The notes: generated from the letters alone by a model not told the origin. Counted from the first letter of the stretch, positions 9,040 to 21,207 are shown. The stretch is 64,000 nucleotides of DNA from Bacillus sp. IITD106 (GCF_019459225.1 NZ_JAIAZY010000017.1:1-64000); one strand, 5' to 3'. Made by a program: numbers and translations.

Positions 9040-9817
9040 GTCGATAGCTAAGATTACGATGCAAAATACGATGGCTTATCGCTTCAACTATTTTATTAGT
9101 TTAATTTCCAGCTTAATCTTTATTTTAGCGATGTTTTATTTATGGAAATCGATTTACGCAGGAAGAACAGAGTTAGCCGGTTTCACATGGGATCAAATGA
9201 AAGCTTACCTTTTTATTACATTCCTAACGAATTCCTTAGTTTCATGGTATTCAGAAACAGGAATCTCTCGGAAAATACTAGATGGCAGCGTAGCAATGGA
9301 TCTCTTAAAGCCTCTAAACTTTCAAAAAGCACGTTTGGCGGAAACATTGGGCTCCAGTATAGTAGAAGGATTGATTGGCGCTATTTTTGTTACCATTTTT
9401 GTTATTCTTTTTGCTGGAGTACTAGTACCGGACAACGCTTTTACAATTGTGCTTTTTGCCATCAGTTTGGTCATTTCTCTCGTTTTAAAATTTAGTATTG
9501 TTTATATTTTTTCGTTGCTATGTTTTTGGACAACGAGTGCGGTTGGGATTGCTTGGTCACGTGCGGCCATTACGAATCTATTTTCTGGCGCCCTTATCCC
9601 ATTAACGTTTTTTCCTGATTGGTTGAAAGCTTTAGCGAGCATTTTGCCTTTTCAAGGAATCGTCTATATACCGGCGTCGATTTATTTAGGAAAAATCCAA
9701 GGTGTTGAAGCTGTACAAATGCTATGCTTACAACTATTTTGGGTGTTCGTTTTATGGATGGTAGGAAAAATCATGTGGAATTGGGCCGTCCGACAAGTGA
9801 CGATTCATGGCGGTTAG
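9020..9817 (+). CDS. ABC-2 type exporter permease (COG4587-like)
   Basis: A 265-residue integral membrane protein with about six hydrophobic segments, matching the first permease of the COG4586/4587/3694 exporters. The reading frame is open further upstream to a GTG at 8996, but AGGAGGAGG at 9002-9010 sits nine bases before TTG at 9020, so the TTG is chosen. The gene then overlaps the ATPase gene by 20 bases, which implies translational coupling. Its length equals that of the partner permease downstream. Confidence 0.85.
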   Translation: MFQKKYRSIAKITMQNTMAYRFNYFISLISSLIFILAMFYLWKSIYAGRTELAGFTWDQMKAYLFITFLTNSLVSWYSETGISRKILDGSVAMDLLKPLNFQKARLAETLGSSIVEGLIGAIFVTIFVILFAGVLVPDNAFTIVLFAISLVISLVLKFSIVYIFSLLCFWTTSAVGIAWSRAAITNLFSGALIPLTFFPDWLKALASILPFQGIVYIPASIYLGKIQGVEAVQMLCLQLFWVFVLWMVGKIMWNWAVRQVTIHGG

Positions 9818-9829
9818 GGGGTTTGCAAA

Positions 9830-10627
9830 ATGAGATTAAAAAAATCACTATTTATTTATTTCCGACTTATTAATCAACATTTAAAAGCGATATTAGAATA
9901 TCAGGCAGACTTTTTAATCACCTTAGTAGCTGCAATGCTAACGCAAATTCTCGGCTTTATTTTTCTATGGGTCGTCTATCAACAAATTCCTGAAATCAAC
10001 GGCTGGAGTTTTTGGGAGGTTGCTTTTATATACGCTATGATCTTTTTTACTGAAGGGTTTGCTTCATTATTTTTCGATGGGATTTGGTCTATAAGCAGAT
10101 TTGTAAATCGAGGGGAAATGGACCGCCTTCTTGTCAGGCCAGTTTCACCTATTCTGCAAGTTTTAGGATCTGCCGTTGGAATGAATGGAGTTGGAAACAT
10201 CTTTATTGGCGCAGTCATCATTTCTCAAGCACTCCGACATATCACGATTGATTGGTCAGTAGGATTGGTCGTAATGGCAATCATTCTATTAATTTCGGCT
10301 ATCATTATTAGAGTTTCTATATACATGGCGGCTTGTTCATCCGTCTTTTGGACTCACAGTCCGGGGAACGCCTTTGGAAACATGGTGCACACCGTGAGCG
10401 ATTTTGCAAAATATCCGATTACGATCTATTCTTTAGGTGTCCAAGCACTCGTCGCAGTGATCGTGCCATATGCGTTCATTAGCTTTTTTCCGGCAGCGTT
10501 ATTATTTGGAAAAACGGATTGGAGTATGTTTGGGTATTTGACACCTGTAGTTGCGATATATTGTGCGGGAATGGCTACGTTTATTTTCAATCGTGGGTTG
10601 AGGAGATATGAAAGTGCGGGGAATTGA
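9830..10627 (+). CDS. ABC-2 type exporter permease (COG3694-like)
   Basis: The second 265-residue permease of the operon, with about six hydrophobic segments and no signal peptide. It follows the first permease after 12 bases. With the ATPase it should form an exporter, probably (ATPase)2-PermeaseA-PermeaseB. Nothing in the sequence indicates the cargo. No clear terminator was found directly behind it. Confidence 0.85.
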   Translation: MRLKKSLFIYFRLINQHLKAILEYQADFLITLVAAMLTQILGFIFLWVVYQQIPEINGWSFWEVAFIYAMIFFTEGFASLFFDGIWSISRFVNRGEMDRLLVRPVSPILQVLGSAVGMNGVGNIFIGAVIISQALRHITIDWSVGLVVMAIILLISAIIIRVSIYMAACSSVFWTHSPGNAFGNMVHTVSDFAKYPITIYSLGVQALVAVIVPYAFISFFPAALLFGKTDWSMFGYLTPVVAIYCAGMATFIFNRGLRRYESAGN

Positions 10628-10695
10628 ACATAAAAAACATCCAAAATAAACGAGAGTGACAGATATAATATTCCTTGTCCAGCATAACTTTGGTT

Positions 10696-10749
10696 TTAAT
10701 AGGCAGCCTCTGATTTTAATTCTTGATTTTCTTTGTTATATTTTCCCAT
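10696..10749 (-). pseudogene. Possible 17-codon remnant downstream of the antitoxin-like gene
   Basis: An ATG at 10749 overlaps the end of the small antitoxin-like frame and is followed by only 17 codons (MGKYNKENQELKSEAAY) before TAA. The overlap is the arrangement expected for an antitoxin and its toxin gene, so this could be the stump of a lost toxin. The call is tentative; it may be chance. Confidence 0.2.
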
Positions 10750-10906
10750 GCTGCACAATCCTTTTAATGAGCTCGGGAGTAATCGTTACATCACTATTTA
10801 CAAGACGAATAACTCTTTTTTGTAGTTCAGTTGACAGGGACATATTTTCCAAACGAAGATTATGAAGGACTTGTTGGAATTCTTTTGATTCAACAGTTAA
10901 TCCCAT
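10736..10906 (-). CDS. Small VbhA-antitoxin-like protein
   Basis: A 56-residue frame starting at ATG 10906 with GAGG eight bases upstream. The predicted helical protein contains NLRLENMSLS and NSDVTITPELIKRIV, which resembles the short helical antitoxins of the VbhA type that accompany Fic proteins (conserved LEG/LEN followed by a late G/D-x-IT-x-E block). No intact Fic gene follows. The identification is from memory of the family pattern and is weak; the coding call rests on the start context and composition. Confidence 0.4.
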   Translation of the reverse strand: MGLTVESKEFQQVLHNLRLENMSLSTELQKRVIRLVNSDVTITPELIKRIVQHGKI

Positions 10907-11040
10907 ATACGATGCCTCATTGCTTCATACAGCTTATATACTAATATTATATTTTAAATATCTTATTTGGGAGCATGATTTTTTTGACAATTCCCATACC
11001 CAAAATAATAGTTTCTTCTAACAGGGCTAAAATATACATA

Positions 11041-11076
11041 TGTAAAAACACCCGTCACAAACTTTGATGTGACGGG
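11041..11076 (-). terminator. Terminator of the suf operon
   Basis: CCCGTCAC (11051-11058) and GTGACGGG (11069-11076) form a perfect 8-bp stem; on the minus strand the stem is followed by TGTTTTTACA. It lies just past the sufB stop. Confidence 0.85.
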
Positions 11077-11089
11077 ATTTATTGTATTC

Positions 11090-12487
11090 TTAACCGATAG
11101 AACCTTCCATTTCGAACTTAATAAGTCGGTTCATCTCAACAGCATATTCCATTGGAAGTTCTTTTGTGAATGGTTCGATGAAGCCCATAACGATCATTTC
11201 TGTCGCTTCTTGCTCACCGATTCCACGGCTCATTAAATAGAAGAGCTGTTCCTCAGATACTTTTGATACTCTTGCTTCGTGCTCCAATGAGATGTTGTCA
11301 TTCATAATCTCGTTGTATGGAATCGTATCAGAAGTGGATTTATTATCAAGAATAATTGTATCGCACTCAATGGTAGATTTAGCGCCGTCCGCTTTACGGC
11401 CAAAATGAACGATTCCACGGTACGTTACTTTACCGCCATGTTGTGAAATTGATTTTGATACGATACTTGATGATGTGTTTGGTGCTAAGTGCATCATTTT
11501 TGCTCCTGCATCTTGGTGTTGGCCTTTTCCAGCAAGTGCAATGGATAATGTCATTCCACGAGCACCTTCACCTTTCAACAATACAGAAGGATATTTCATC
11601 GTTAATTTTGATCCGATATTTCCATCGATCCATTCCATTGTAGCATTCGCTTCACAAACTGCACGTTTCGTTACGAGGTTATATACGTTGTTCGCCCAGT
11701 TTTGAATCGTTGTATAGCGGCAATACGCATCTTTTTTGATGATGATTTCAACAACTGCACTATGGAGAGAGTTTGTTGTATATACAGGAGCTGTACAGCC
11801 TTCAACATAGTGAACAGAAGCTCCTTCATCAACGATAATAAGTGTTCGCTCGAATTGACCCATATTTTCTGAGTTAATACGGAAATATGCTTGAAGCGGT
11901 GTATCTACTTTTACACCAGGCGGTACGTAAATAAATGATCCACCTGACCATACTGCTGAGTTCAAAGCTGCGAATTTATTGTCTGTTGGCGGGATAACTG
12001 TTGCCCAATGCTTACGGAAAATATCTTCATTTTCTTTCAATGCGGAATCTGTATCTTTAAAAACAATCCCCATATCTTCAAGGTCTTGCTTCATATTATG
12101 ATATACAACTTCAGACTCATACTGAGCAGAAACCCCTGCAAGATACTTTTGTTCTGCCTCTGGGATACCTAATTTATCAAATGTTTGTTTGATTTCTTCA
12201 GGAACCTCATCCCATGTACGCTCCGTTTGCTCAGACGGTTTTACGTAATACGTAATTTCATCAAAGTTCAATGAACTTAAATCTCCTCCCCATTGAGGCA
12301 TCGGCATTTTATAAAAATGCTCGAGAGATTTTAAACGGAAATCAAGCATCCATTGGGGTTCTTCCTTCATTTTTGAAATTTCCTCGACGATTTCTCTCGT
12401 CAATCCCCGTTCAGAACGGAAAATGGAGACGTCACGATCTCGGAAGCCATATTTGTAATCACCGATTTCTGGTGCTTTTTTAGCCAT
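11090..12487 (-). CDS. sufB: Fe-S cluster assembly scaffold SufB
   Basis: A 465-residue SufB, the beta-helical scaffold subunit that with SufC and SufD builds Fe-S clusters in the cytoplasm. The sequence is full length with the typical [24 protein letters not shown] and [21 protein letters not shown] blocks. GGAGG lies eight bases before the ATG. It is the last gene of sufCDSUB, 19 bases after sufU, and is followed by the operon terminator. Confidence 0.97.
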   Translation of the reverse strand: MAKKAPEIGDYKYGFRDRDVSIFRSERGLTREIVEEISKMKEEPQWMLDFRLKSLEHFYKMPMPQWGGDLSSLNFDEITYYVKPSEQTERTWDEVPEEIKQTFDKLGIPEAEQKYLAGVSAQYESEVVYHNMKQDLEDMGIVFKDTDSALKENEDIFRKHWATVIPPTDNKFAALNSAVWSGGSFIYVPPGVKVDTPLQAYFRINSENMGQFERTLIIVDEGASVHYVEGCTAPVYTTNSLHSAVVEIIIKKDAYCRYTTIQNWANNVYNLVTKRAVCEANATMEWIDGNIGSKLTMKYPSVLLKGEGARGMTLSIALAGKGQHQDAGAKMMHLAPNTSSSIVSKSISQHGGKVTYRGIVHFGRKADGAKSTIECDTIILDNKSTSDTIPYNEIMNDNISLEHEARVSKVSEEQLFYLMSRGIGEQEATEMIVMGFIEPFTKELPMEYAVEMNRLIKFEMEGSIG

Positions 12488-12506
12488 TCTTCATTCCTCC
12501 ATTCCT

Positions 12507-15473
<2,967 letters not shown>

Positions 15474-15490
15474 TATGATCCTCCTAACAC

Positions 15491-16273
15491 TTATGCTTCC
15501 TGACCAACTGTTTCGTCTTCAATCCCTAATTCAGCTTTAATCCAGTCATAACCCTCTGCTTCCAAGCGTTGAGCAAGTTCTGGACCGCCAGATTTTACAA
15601 TACGTCCTTGCATCATTACATGCACATAGTCAGGAGTAATATAGTTAAGAAGGCGTTGATAGTGAGTAATAATCAAGCAGCCAAAGTCACTTGAACGCAT
15701 TTCGTTAATACCTTTAGATACAACTTTTAAAGCATCTATATCAAGACCTGAGTCAACTTCATCCAAAATCGCAATTTTTGGCTTGAGCATCATCAATTGT
15801 AAAATTTCATTACGCTTCTTCTCTCCACCGGAGAATCCCTCATTTAAATAACGCTGCGCCATGTTAGGATCCATTTCAAGCAATTCCATTGTTTTATCCA
15901 TTTCTCGGATAAATTTCATTAATGAAATTTCTTGTCCTTCTTCTCTGCGAGCATTGATGGATGTACGAAGGAAGTCGGAATTTGTTACACCGCTGATTTC
16001 ACTTGGATATTGCATCGCAAGGAAAAGGCCTGCACGAGCGCGCTCATCTACTTCCATTTCTAATACATCTTCGCCATCAAGTGTAATAGAACCACTTGTT
16101 ACTTCATATTTTGGATGCCCCATAATGGCAGAAGATAACGTTGATTTACCTGTACCATTTGGTCCCATGATCGCATGGATTTCTCCACCTTTTATTTCTA
16201 GGTTTACACCTTTTAATATTTCTTTATCTTCAATTTCGACATGAAGATCCTTAATTGTTAATGTTGAAGCCAT
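15491..16273 (-). CDS. sufC: Fe-S cluster assembly ATPase SufC
   Basis: A 260-residue ABC-type ATPase that powers the SufBCD scaffold. Walker A is GPNGTGKST, the signature is FSGGEKKR and Walker B is AILDEVDSGLD. An in-frame ATG six bases further up (16279) directly abuts GGAGGT, so the ATG at 16273, six bases from GGAGGT, is chosen. It is the first gene of sufCDSUB. Confidence 0.97.
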   Translation of the reverse strand: MASTLTIKDLHVEIEDKEILKGVNLEIKGGEIHAIMGPNGTGKSTLSSAIMGHPKYEVTSGSITLDGEDVLEMEVDERARAGLFLAMQYPSEISGVTNSDFLRTSINARREEGQEISLMKFIREMDKTMELLEMDPNMAQRYLNEGFSGGEKKRNEILQLMMLKPKIAILDEVDSGLDIDALKVVSKGINEMRSSDFGCLIITHYQRLLNYITPDYVHVMMQGRIVKSGGPELAQRLEAEGYDWIKAELGIEDETVGQEA

Positions 16274-16345
16274 GATCATACCTCCGTATAAACAAAGTGA
16301 TTTTCTTATTTTGATGAGTTCATTCTCAATTTATTCTCAACCCTT

Positions 16346-16374
16346 ATCTTATATCATATTAAAATTATTATCAA
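16346..16374 (-). promoter_or_regulatory. Likely sigma-A promoter of the suf operon
   Basis: On the minus strand TTGATA (16369-16374) and TAAGAT (16346-16351) are spaced by 17 bases, about 70 bases before the sufC start. Downstream the direct repeat TTGAGAATAAATTGAGAATGA might be a regulator site; I cannot assign it. Confidence 0.6.
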
Positions 16375-16417
16375 CTAGGAGGAATTTTCAATTCGAGTGT
16401 GCAATTCATCGCAATTT

Positions 16418-16452
16418 TAAAAGGGCCGACGCAAATTACGTCCGCCCTTTGA
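16418..16452 (-). terminator. Hairpin after a possible 50-residue gene
   Basis: AAAGGGC-GACG and CGTC-GCCCTTT form a long stem with a CAAATTA loop; on the minus strand the tail reads TTTTAAAATT. It sits 30 bases past the stop of the small frame at 16484-16636 and upstream of the suf promoter, so it may insulate suf. Confidence 0.6.
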
Positions 16453-16483
16453 ATTACCGCATTCCTTCATTATTATATAGAAA

Positions 16484-16636
16484 TCAAGAATGTATTTTCC
16501 GTTCCAAATCCGATCTTAATCTTTGAGAAAGAACATACTCTTTTTCTCGTTTTTTCTCAATTAACACTCTTACCTGAAGTTGGCGCTTATACGTTTCATA
16601 TCCCACTCCATGTGCACCATACATCGCTTTTTCCAT
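16484..16636 (-). CDS. Possible small protein of unknown function
   Basis: A 50-residue frame (MEKAMYGAHGVGYETYKRQL at its start, then a charged helix rich in Arg, Lys and Glu). The support is a following terminator-like hairpin and a plausible amphipathic composition. Against it, no Shine-Dalgarno sequence precedes the ATG. It could be the remnant of a longer gene. I do not recognise the family. Confidence 0.3.
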   Translation of the reverse strand: MEKAMYGAHGVGYETYKRQLQVRVLIEKKREKEYVLSQRLRSDLERKIHS

Positions 16637-17136
16637 ACCGTTTGTGTATTGTATATCTAAGGTATTAATAAAAAACCAATCCTTTCATTTGTTAGGAACC
16701 TTGGTGTCCTGATTTCGCTTTCTAGGAAATTGTAAATTGGAACATTGTGGATAACTTTTAAGAAGGTAATTCCCGTCTAGCTCCAGCGCCTAGCGACTAG
16801 CATAACTTTCGGTTTCTTCCTACGATAAGTCAACATCGGCTCGCCTTTAGGCTCACCGTGTTTCCTTTATCTCGTCAGAACCCTATGAGGAACGTCGACT
16901 AAAACCCGCCACGTCCTGTGGCAACGTCGACGGACCCACATCCTGTGGGCCTGTACGTCGCTGAACAGGCGCTTGCGCTTTTGTTCCTACCTTTTTTCAC
17001 ATTCCCAATTATATAGGAAAAAAACTTCGATGCAAATAAAAATTTTGATAAAAAAAGCGAACAAATATAGACTGGGATTGAGTTTAAGCAAGCATGGTGT
17101 GCAATAACGACCATATTATTTTTTGATAAAAAAGTA
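16637..17136. other. Gene-free gap between suf and met operons
   Basis: Apart from the interspersed repeat this stretch shows no credible coding region. The remainder is AT-rich non-coding sequence. In B. subtilis the yurZ gene lies about here, and I see no trace of it. Confidence 0.6.
16778..16985. repeat. Interspersed repeat with GTCTAGCTCCAGCGC end
   Basis: A GC-richer island of about 210 bases in an AT-rich gap. It begins GTCTAGCTCCAGCGCCTAGC and ends GGCGCTTGCGCTTTT, with internal palindromic segments (CCCACATCCTGTGGG, CCACGTCCTGTGG, two CGTCGAC). Both ends recur fused together at 31183-31211 between two coat genes. I recall the GTCTAGCTCCAGCGC end as a common dispersed sequence of Bacillaceae intergenic regions. 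No reading frame in it looks real, and no flanking direct repeat was evident. Confidence 0.65.
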
Positions 17137-17174
17137 CTAAAAAATTCCGAGCAATTATGCCCGGAATTTTTTAG
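17137..17174 (-). terminator. Terminator of the met operon
   Basis: CTAAAAAATTCCG (17137-17149) pairs with CGGAATTTTTTAG (17162-17174), giving a stem that overlaps the metI stop codon, with an A/T-rich tail on the minus strand. Confidence 0.8.
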
Positions 17175-17830
17175 TTTCTTCTTATTTTTTTAGCTAACAT
17201 GTTTCCAAGCGATTGAACGATTTGTACCAATAAAATGAGCGCTATGACTGTAACGATTGTAACTTCTGTTTTAAATTGATTATAACCATACGTAATGGCC
17301 ATATCACCTATCCCTCCAGCTCCAACTGCCCCGGCCATTGCAGATGCACCTATAAGGCCAATGGTTGCAATCGTTAGAGCCAAAACAATTGAACTTAATG
17401 CTTCTGGAAGTAAAAAGCGCCAAATCGTTTGCCAAGGAGTAGCTCCCATCGCTTTTGCCAACTCGATTGTTCCACTATCTACCTCGAGAAGTGAATTCTC
17501 AACTAAACGACCGATATAAAATGCTGTATATAGTACAAGTGGTACAATTGCGGCTGTTGTTCCTATCGCTGATCCTACAATTAAACGTGTAAATGGTGTT
17601 ACAGCAACGAGGAGAATGATAAATGGAATGGAACGAAATATATTAATAATTACATTTAGTATATTAAACACTACTTTATTTTCTAAAATTCCATTTTCTC
17701 TTGTAATTACTAATATAACACCGATTGGTATTCCTATAATGACAGATATAATAAGACCAATCCCAACCATATAAAACGTTTCATTCAAAGCTTTAAAAAA
17801 CTCAGGCCAAAACCAAGGCTCAAAGTGCAT
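17171..17830 (-). CDS. metI: Methionine ABC transporter permease MetI
   Basis: A 219-residue permease with about five membrane segments and the EAA-type loop ELAKAMGATPWQTIWRFLLPEALSSI that contacts the ATPase. The family forms MetN2MetI2 importers of methionine. The name metP is used in B. subtilis. It overlaps metN by 11 bases. The operon is under a SAM riboswitch upstream of the first gene, which supports methionine as the substrate. Confidence 0.94.
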   Translation of the reverse strand: MHFEPWFWPEFFKALNETFYMVGIGLIISVIIGIPIGVILVITRENGILENKVVFNILNVIINIFRSIPFIILLVAVTPFTRLIVGSAIGTTAAIVPLVLYTAFYIGRLVENSLLEVDSGTIELAKAMGATPWQTIWRFLLPEALSSIVLALTIATIGLIGASAMAGAVGAGGIGDMAITYGYNQFKTEVTIVTVIALILLVQIVQSLGNMLAKKIRRN

Positions 17831-18848
17831 CTTGAGTTACCTCCCTTACAATAGTCGCTTGATCCCTCATATACTGTACAGCACGTGTTATTTCTTCTGG
17901 ATCTCCTTGTATATTTACCAACAAGTTCCCGAACGGAATTCCTTGCAATTCAGTAAGCATTCCATGAAATACATTCAGATCTACTGAGAATTTTTTGGCT
18001 GTATCAGATAAAAGCGGCGCACTTGTAGAAATTCCTTTGAAGATAATCCGATACGTTTTTCCGGAATTTGCTTTAATTAATTCTTTAATAGAATTAGGAG
18101 TATCATCATTTAATACTGTTCTAACAAAACTTCTAGCAATCTCTGTTTGTGGCTCGGTGAACACATTGATGACAGAACCTTGCTCGACGATTTTTCCACC
18201 TTCAATAACAGCAACTTTATCGCAAACGTCTCTAATGACATTCATTTCATGAGTAATCATTAAAATCGTAAGGCCGAATTCTTCCCGAACTTTTCTTAAT
18301 AACTCTAGAACCGATTCCGTTGTACTTGGGTCAAGAGCAGAAGTTGCTTCATCACATAAAAGAATATCAGGATCTGTCGCAAGTGCGCGTGCAATGCCAA
18401 CCCTTTGCTTCTGGCCGCCAGACAACTGTTCGGGATAATGGTTCATTCTATCTTCCAGACCAACAAACGATAACAATTCCGTTACTTTATCCTTAATGAA
18501 TTCTTTAGGTTTTCCTTCCAAAGTAAGCGGCATCGCTACATTTTGAAAAATGGTTTTCGAGTGCAATAAATTATAGTTTTGAAAAATCATGCCGATTTTC
18601 TTTCTTTGTTCCCGCAATTGCTTTGGGGATAAAGCAAGCAAATCTACACCATTAATTAAAACTTTTCCGGACGTAGGACGTTCCAATAAATTGACGCATC
18701 TAATCAGTGTACTTTTACCTGCACCACTAAAACCTACTACTCCAAAAATTTCCCCTTTATCGACAGAGAGATTTATCCCTTGTAAAGCTGCAACTTGTTT
18801 CTCCTTATTTTTCCCATACACTTTATGAACATCTTGTAATACAAGCAT
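17820..18848 (-). CDS. metN: Methionine ABC transporter ATP-binding protein MetN
   Basis: A 342-residue ATPase. Walker A is GFSGAGKST, the signature LSGGQKQR and Walker B LLCDEATSALD. The C-terminal 90 residues are the NIL domain that binds methionine and inhibits transport when the cell is replete. AAGGAG lies nine bases before the ATG. It follows metQ after 115 bases that contain a strong hairpin. Confidence 0.95.
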   Translation of the reverse strand: MLVLQDVHKVYGKNKEKQVAALQGINLSVDKGEIFGVVGFSGAGKSTLIRCVNLLERPTSGKVLINGVDLLALSPKQLREQRKKIGMIFQNYNLLHSKTIFQNVAMPLTLEGKPKEFIKDKVTELLSFVGLEDRMNHYPEQLSGGQKQRVGIARALATDPDILLCDEATSALDPSTTESVLELLRKVREEFGLTILMITHEMNVIRDVCDKVAVIEGGKIVEQGSVINVFTEPQTEIARSFVRTVLNDDTPNSIKELIKANSGKTYRIIFKGISTSAPLLSDTAKKFSVDLNVFHGMLTELQGIPFGNLLVNIQGDPEEITRAVQYMRDQATIVREVTQDAL

Positions 18849-18904
18849 ATGCTTTCTCCTTAATCCGTTAAAAAATTTTCATCAAGCACTACGATTTTAC
18901 ATTA

Positions 18905-18956
18905 TATCAAAAAATATATAAACCATTAGCCTGTTTTATAGAAAACAGGCTAATGG
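18905..18956 (-). terminator. Hairpin between metQ and metN
   Basis: CCATTAGCCTGTTTT (18923-18937) and AAAACAGGCTAATGG (18942-18956) form a perfect 15-bp stem, and on the minus strand TTTATATATTTTTTG follows. It would terminate part of the transcripts or protect the metQ message, giving more binding protein than transporter. Confidence 0.75.
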
Positions 18957-18963
18957 TAGAGGA

Positions 18964-19794
18964 TTAGTTTTGTTTATAATCATCTAAGAATGAAATCGGC
19001 TCTCTAACTGGAACAGCAGCACCGTTAAATTCTTTTTCAATGAAGCTTTTCACTTCATCTGTATGATAGATGTCTACAATTTTCTTTAAAGTTTCGTCAT
19101 CTTTGCGTTTTGCTTGGGCTGCAATGATATTAACATACGCTTTATTGTTCGCATCTTCTCTAAATACCGGATCATTTGTAGGGTTTAGACCAGCATTAAT
19201 CGCCATGTCAGAGTTAATAATAGAAGCAGTAGCATCGTCAAGACCACGAGCTGTTTGCCCAGCATCTACAGTAGTAATCTTAAGATTTTTAGGATTTTCT
19301 ACAATATTTTCTACTCCGCCAGTACCATCAAATCCATCTTTCAATGTAACAACTCCAGCTTTTTGTAGTAATAAAAGAGCTCTTCCTAAGTTTGTTGGGT
19401 CTTTCGGAATGATGATTTGATCTCCATCTTTTAGTTCATTAATATCTTTGATTTTTTTAGAGTAAATTCCCATTGGCCAAATGTTTGTTGTTCCAATCGC
19501 AGCTAAATCAAGTTTACGGTCTGCTTTAAAGCTATCAAAATATACAACTGTTTGGAATGCATTAATATCAATTTCCCCACTATCTAATGCAAGGTTTGGT
19601 TGAACATAGTCATCAAATTTTACAATCTCTATTTTAATGTCTTGTTTTTCAGCTAGTTCTTTTACAAGATTCCAAGTTGGAACTTCGGAAGTCGTTGTAC
19701 CTACTTTAATAACATCTGATTTGCCGCCTTTAGAGCCGCATGCAGATAACACTAAGATTAATCCTAACAATAAAACAGCAAACAATTTCTTCAT
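18964..19794 (-). CDS. metQ: Methionine-binding lipoprotein MetQ
   Basis: A 276-residue NlpA/MetQ-type substrate-binding lipoprotein. The signal MKKLFAVLLLGLILVLSAC ends in a lipobox with the lipidated Cys, so the protein is tethered to the outer face of the membrane. An upstream in-frame ATG exists at 19809, but the ATG at 19794 has GAGGG nine bases before it and gives a normal lipoprotein signal. Here metQ precedes metN and metI, whereas in B. subtilis the order is metNPQ. Confidence 0.94.
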   Translation of the reverse strand: MKKLFAVLLLGLILVLSACGSKGGKSDVIKVGTTTSEVPTWNLVKELAEKQDIKIEIVKFDDYVQPNLALDSGEIDINAFQTVVYFDSFKADRKLDLAAIGTTNIWPMGIYSKKIKDINELKDGDQIIIPKDPTNLGRALLLLQKAGVVTLKDGFDGTGGVENIVENPKNLKITTVDAGQTARGLDDATASIINSDMAINAGLNPTNDPVFREDANNKAYVNIIAAQAKRKDDETLKKIVDIYHTDEVKSFIEKEFNGAAVPVREPISFLDDYKQN

Positions 19795-19824
19795 TATAAT
19801 ATCCCTCATTCTATTTTTTAGTTT

Positions 19825-20964
19825 TTACTGATTAAAACGACTTGGGTCAAACATGCCTATCTCTAATGTCGGAGTTTTATCAGTCGCTAATTCGGCTGCA
19901 ATTTTCCCCATAATAGGAGCAAACTTAAATCCATGCCCTGCCATTGGTCCGAGAAGCGTAACATTTGGCGATCCAGGTGCAGGTCCAAGGATAAAATGTT
20001 CGTCTGGTGTATTCGTGTAGAAACATGTTTTTGCTTTTACCGGAACAGGAATTAAATCAGGAAAATACTCTTTTACTTTTTCGGTAACAGGTTCAAGGTC
20101 TGACTCGTGGATTTCCCTATCCACTTCATCAGGGTGATTGACGATTTGTCCGCCGCGGTGCATCGCTACTTTGACTGTTTTCCCATCAACAGTAGGGAAA
20201 CCGTAAAATCCAATTCCATCTTTCATTCGTGAAAAGATTGGGAATTTTTCCGGTGTGAATTGCTCAGGATTTTTTGCATCATACCATACTAAAACTTGGC
20301 GTTCGAGTGAAAGCGGCAACTTTAGTTCTGGAAGAATTTGGGACGTCCATCCTCCTGAAGAGACGATCACCTTTTTAACTCTGAACTGTCGATCTTCACA
20401 AATAATGGTAACCTCATCTTCATCGGCTTCTAACCTTTTGACAGGACTATCTGTAAAAATGGTCCCGCCTAATTCTTCTCCTCGTTTAACCGCTGTTTCA
20501 ATGGAAAGCTCTGGTCTCAGGAAACCTGCATATTCTTCGTAGATCGCCACATGATTATCTTTAAAATTAATCTGCGGATAAACTTTTTTAGCTTCAGGTC
20601 CTGAATATTTTTTGTGAGGTAAGTTAAATTCGGTAACACTAGCCTCAACATTTTCCATAAAAATATCACCTTTTGGACCAAACATCGTACCGCCATTTTC
20701 GGTGTATAACTCCACACCTGTTTCTGCCTCTAGTTCCCTCCAAAGCAATCTCGCTTCTTTTAGTAATGGAACATATTCAACACCTTCGCCATAGGCCGTA
20801 CGAAAAATCCTTGTTTCACCATGTCCGGCGCCTTTGTCATGACCAGGCCTATAACGGTCAAAACCGACAACATTAACTCCCAATCGAGCCAATTGCCAAA
20901 AAGCAAAGCTGCCCATAGAACCTAAGCCAACTACCGCAACATCCCAATCCAACTCTTTTGTCAT
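19825..20964 (-). CDS. FAD-dependent N-methyl-amino-acid oxidase (MSOX/MTOX family)
   Basis: A 379-residue flavoprotein of the monomeric sarcosine oxidase / N-methyltryptophan oxidase family. The N-terminal Rossmann motif is VVGLGSMGS (about 11-19), and Cys314 in KTCFYTNTPDEHF aligns with the cysteine that holds FAD covalently in this family. The enzymes oxidatively demethylate secondary amines to give amino acid, formaldehyde and H2O2. It is the first gene behind a SAM riboswitch and lies 30 bases before metQ, so it is coexpressed with methionine uptake; this suggests an N-methyl or methionine-related substrate, but that is inference. Confidence 0.88.
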   Translation of the reverse strand: MTKELDWDVAVVGLGSMGSFAFWQLARLGVNVVGFDRYRPGHDKGAGHGETRIFRTAYGEGVEYVPLLKEARLLWRELEAETGVELYTENGGTMFGPKGDIFMENVEASVTEFNLPHKKYSGPEAKKVYPQINFKDNHVAIYEEYAGFLRPELSIETAVKRGEELGGTIFTDSPVKRLEADEDEVTIICEDRQFRVKKVIVSSGGWTSQILPELKLPLSLERQVLVWYDAKNPEQFTPEKFPIFSRMKDGIGFYGFPTVDGKTVKVAMHRGGQIVNHPDEVDREIHESDLEPVTEKVKEYFPDLIPVPVKAKTCFYTNTPDEHFILGPAPGSPNVTLLGPMAGHGFKFAPIMGKIAAELATDKTPTLEIGMFDPSRFNQ

Positions 20965-21016
20965 GATTTCACCTCGCTGTAAAATGGGTTTGGAGAAGGT
21001 TTATTTTCAAAATAAA

Positions 21017-21178
21017 ATGCCTTCCTGCAAAAATGAGCAGAAAGGCATAAATAATTAAAAATCCTTCCCCTCATCTTTCAAAGCACTTACGCTTTGTGTG
21101 AATTGGCACCATTTCACATAATGTGACGGTTGCCGGGCTTCATCGGGCACATCCCTCCACCTCTCTGGATAAGAGTTT
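21017..21178 (-). ncRNA. SAM-I riboswitch (S box) with terminator
   Basis: On the minus strand the block reads CTCTTATCCAGAGAGGTGGA, then GATGAAGCCCGGCAACC and later arms, which is the S-box core. The aptamer spans about 21178-21062. Behind it a hairpin (ATGCCTTCCTGC at 21017-21028 with GCAGAAAGGCAT at 21037-21048) followed by TTTTATTTT forms the regulated terminator. High S-adenosylmethionine should switch off the oxidase-metQ-metN-metI operon. Confidence 0.95.
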
Positions 21179-21207
21179 AAGATATAAAGTTGTAAGGTAT
21201 GAAAGTC

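Noticed and set aside
16899-17114. 71-residue minus-strand frame in the suf-met gap
   Set aside because: It runs across the interspersed repeat, with a low-quality start and no recognisable domain.
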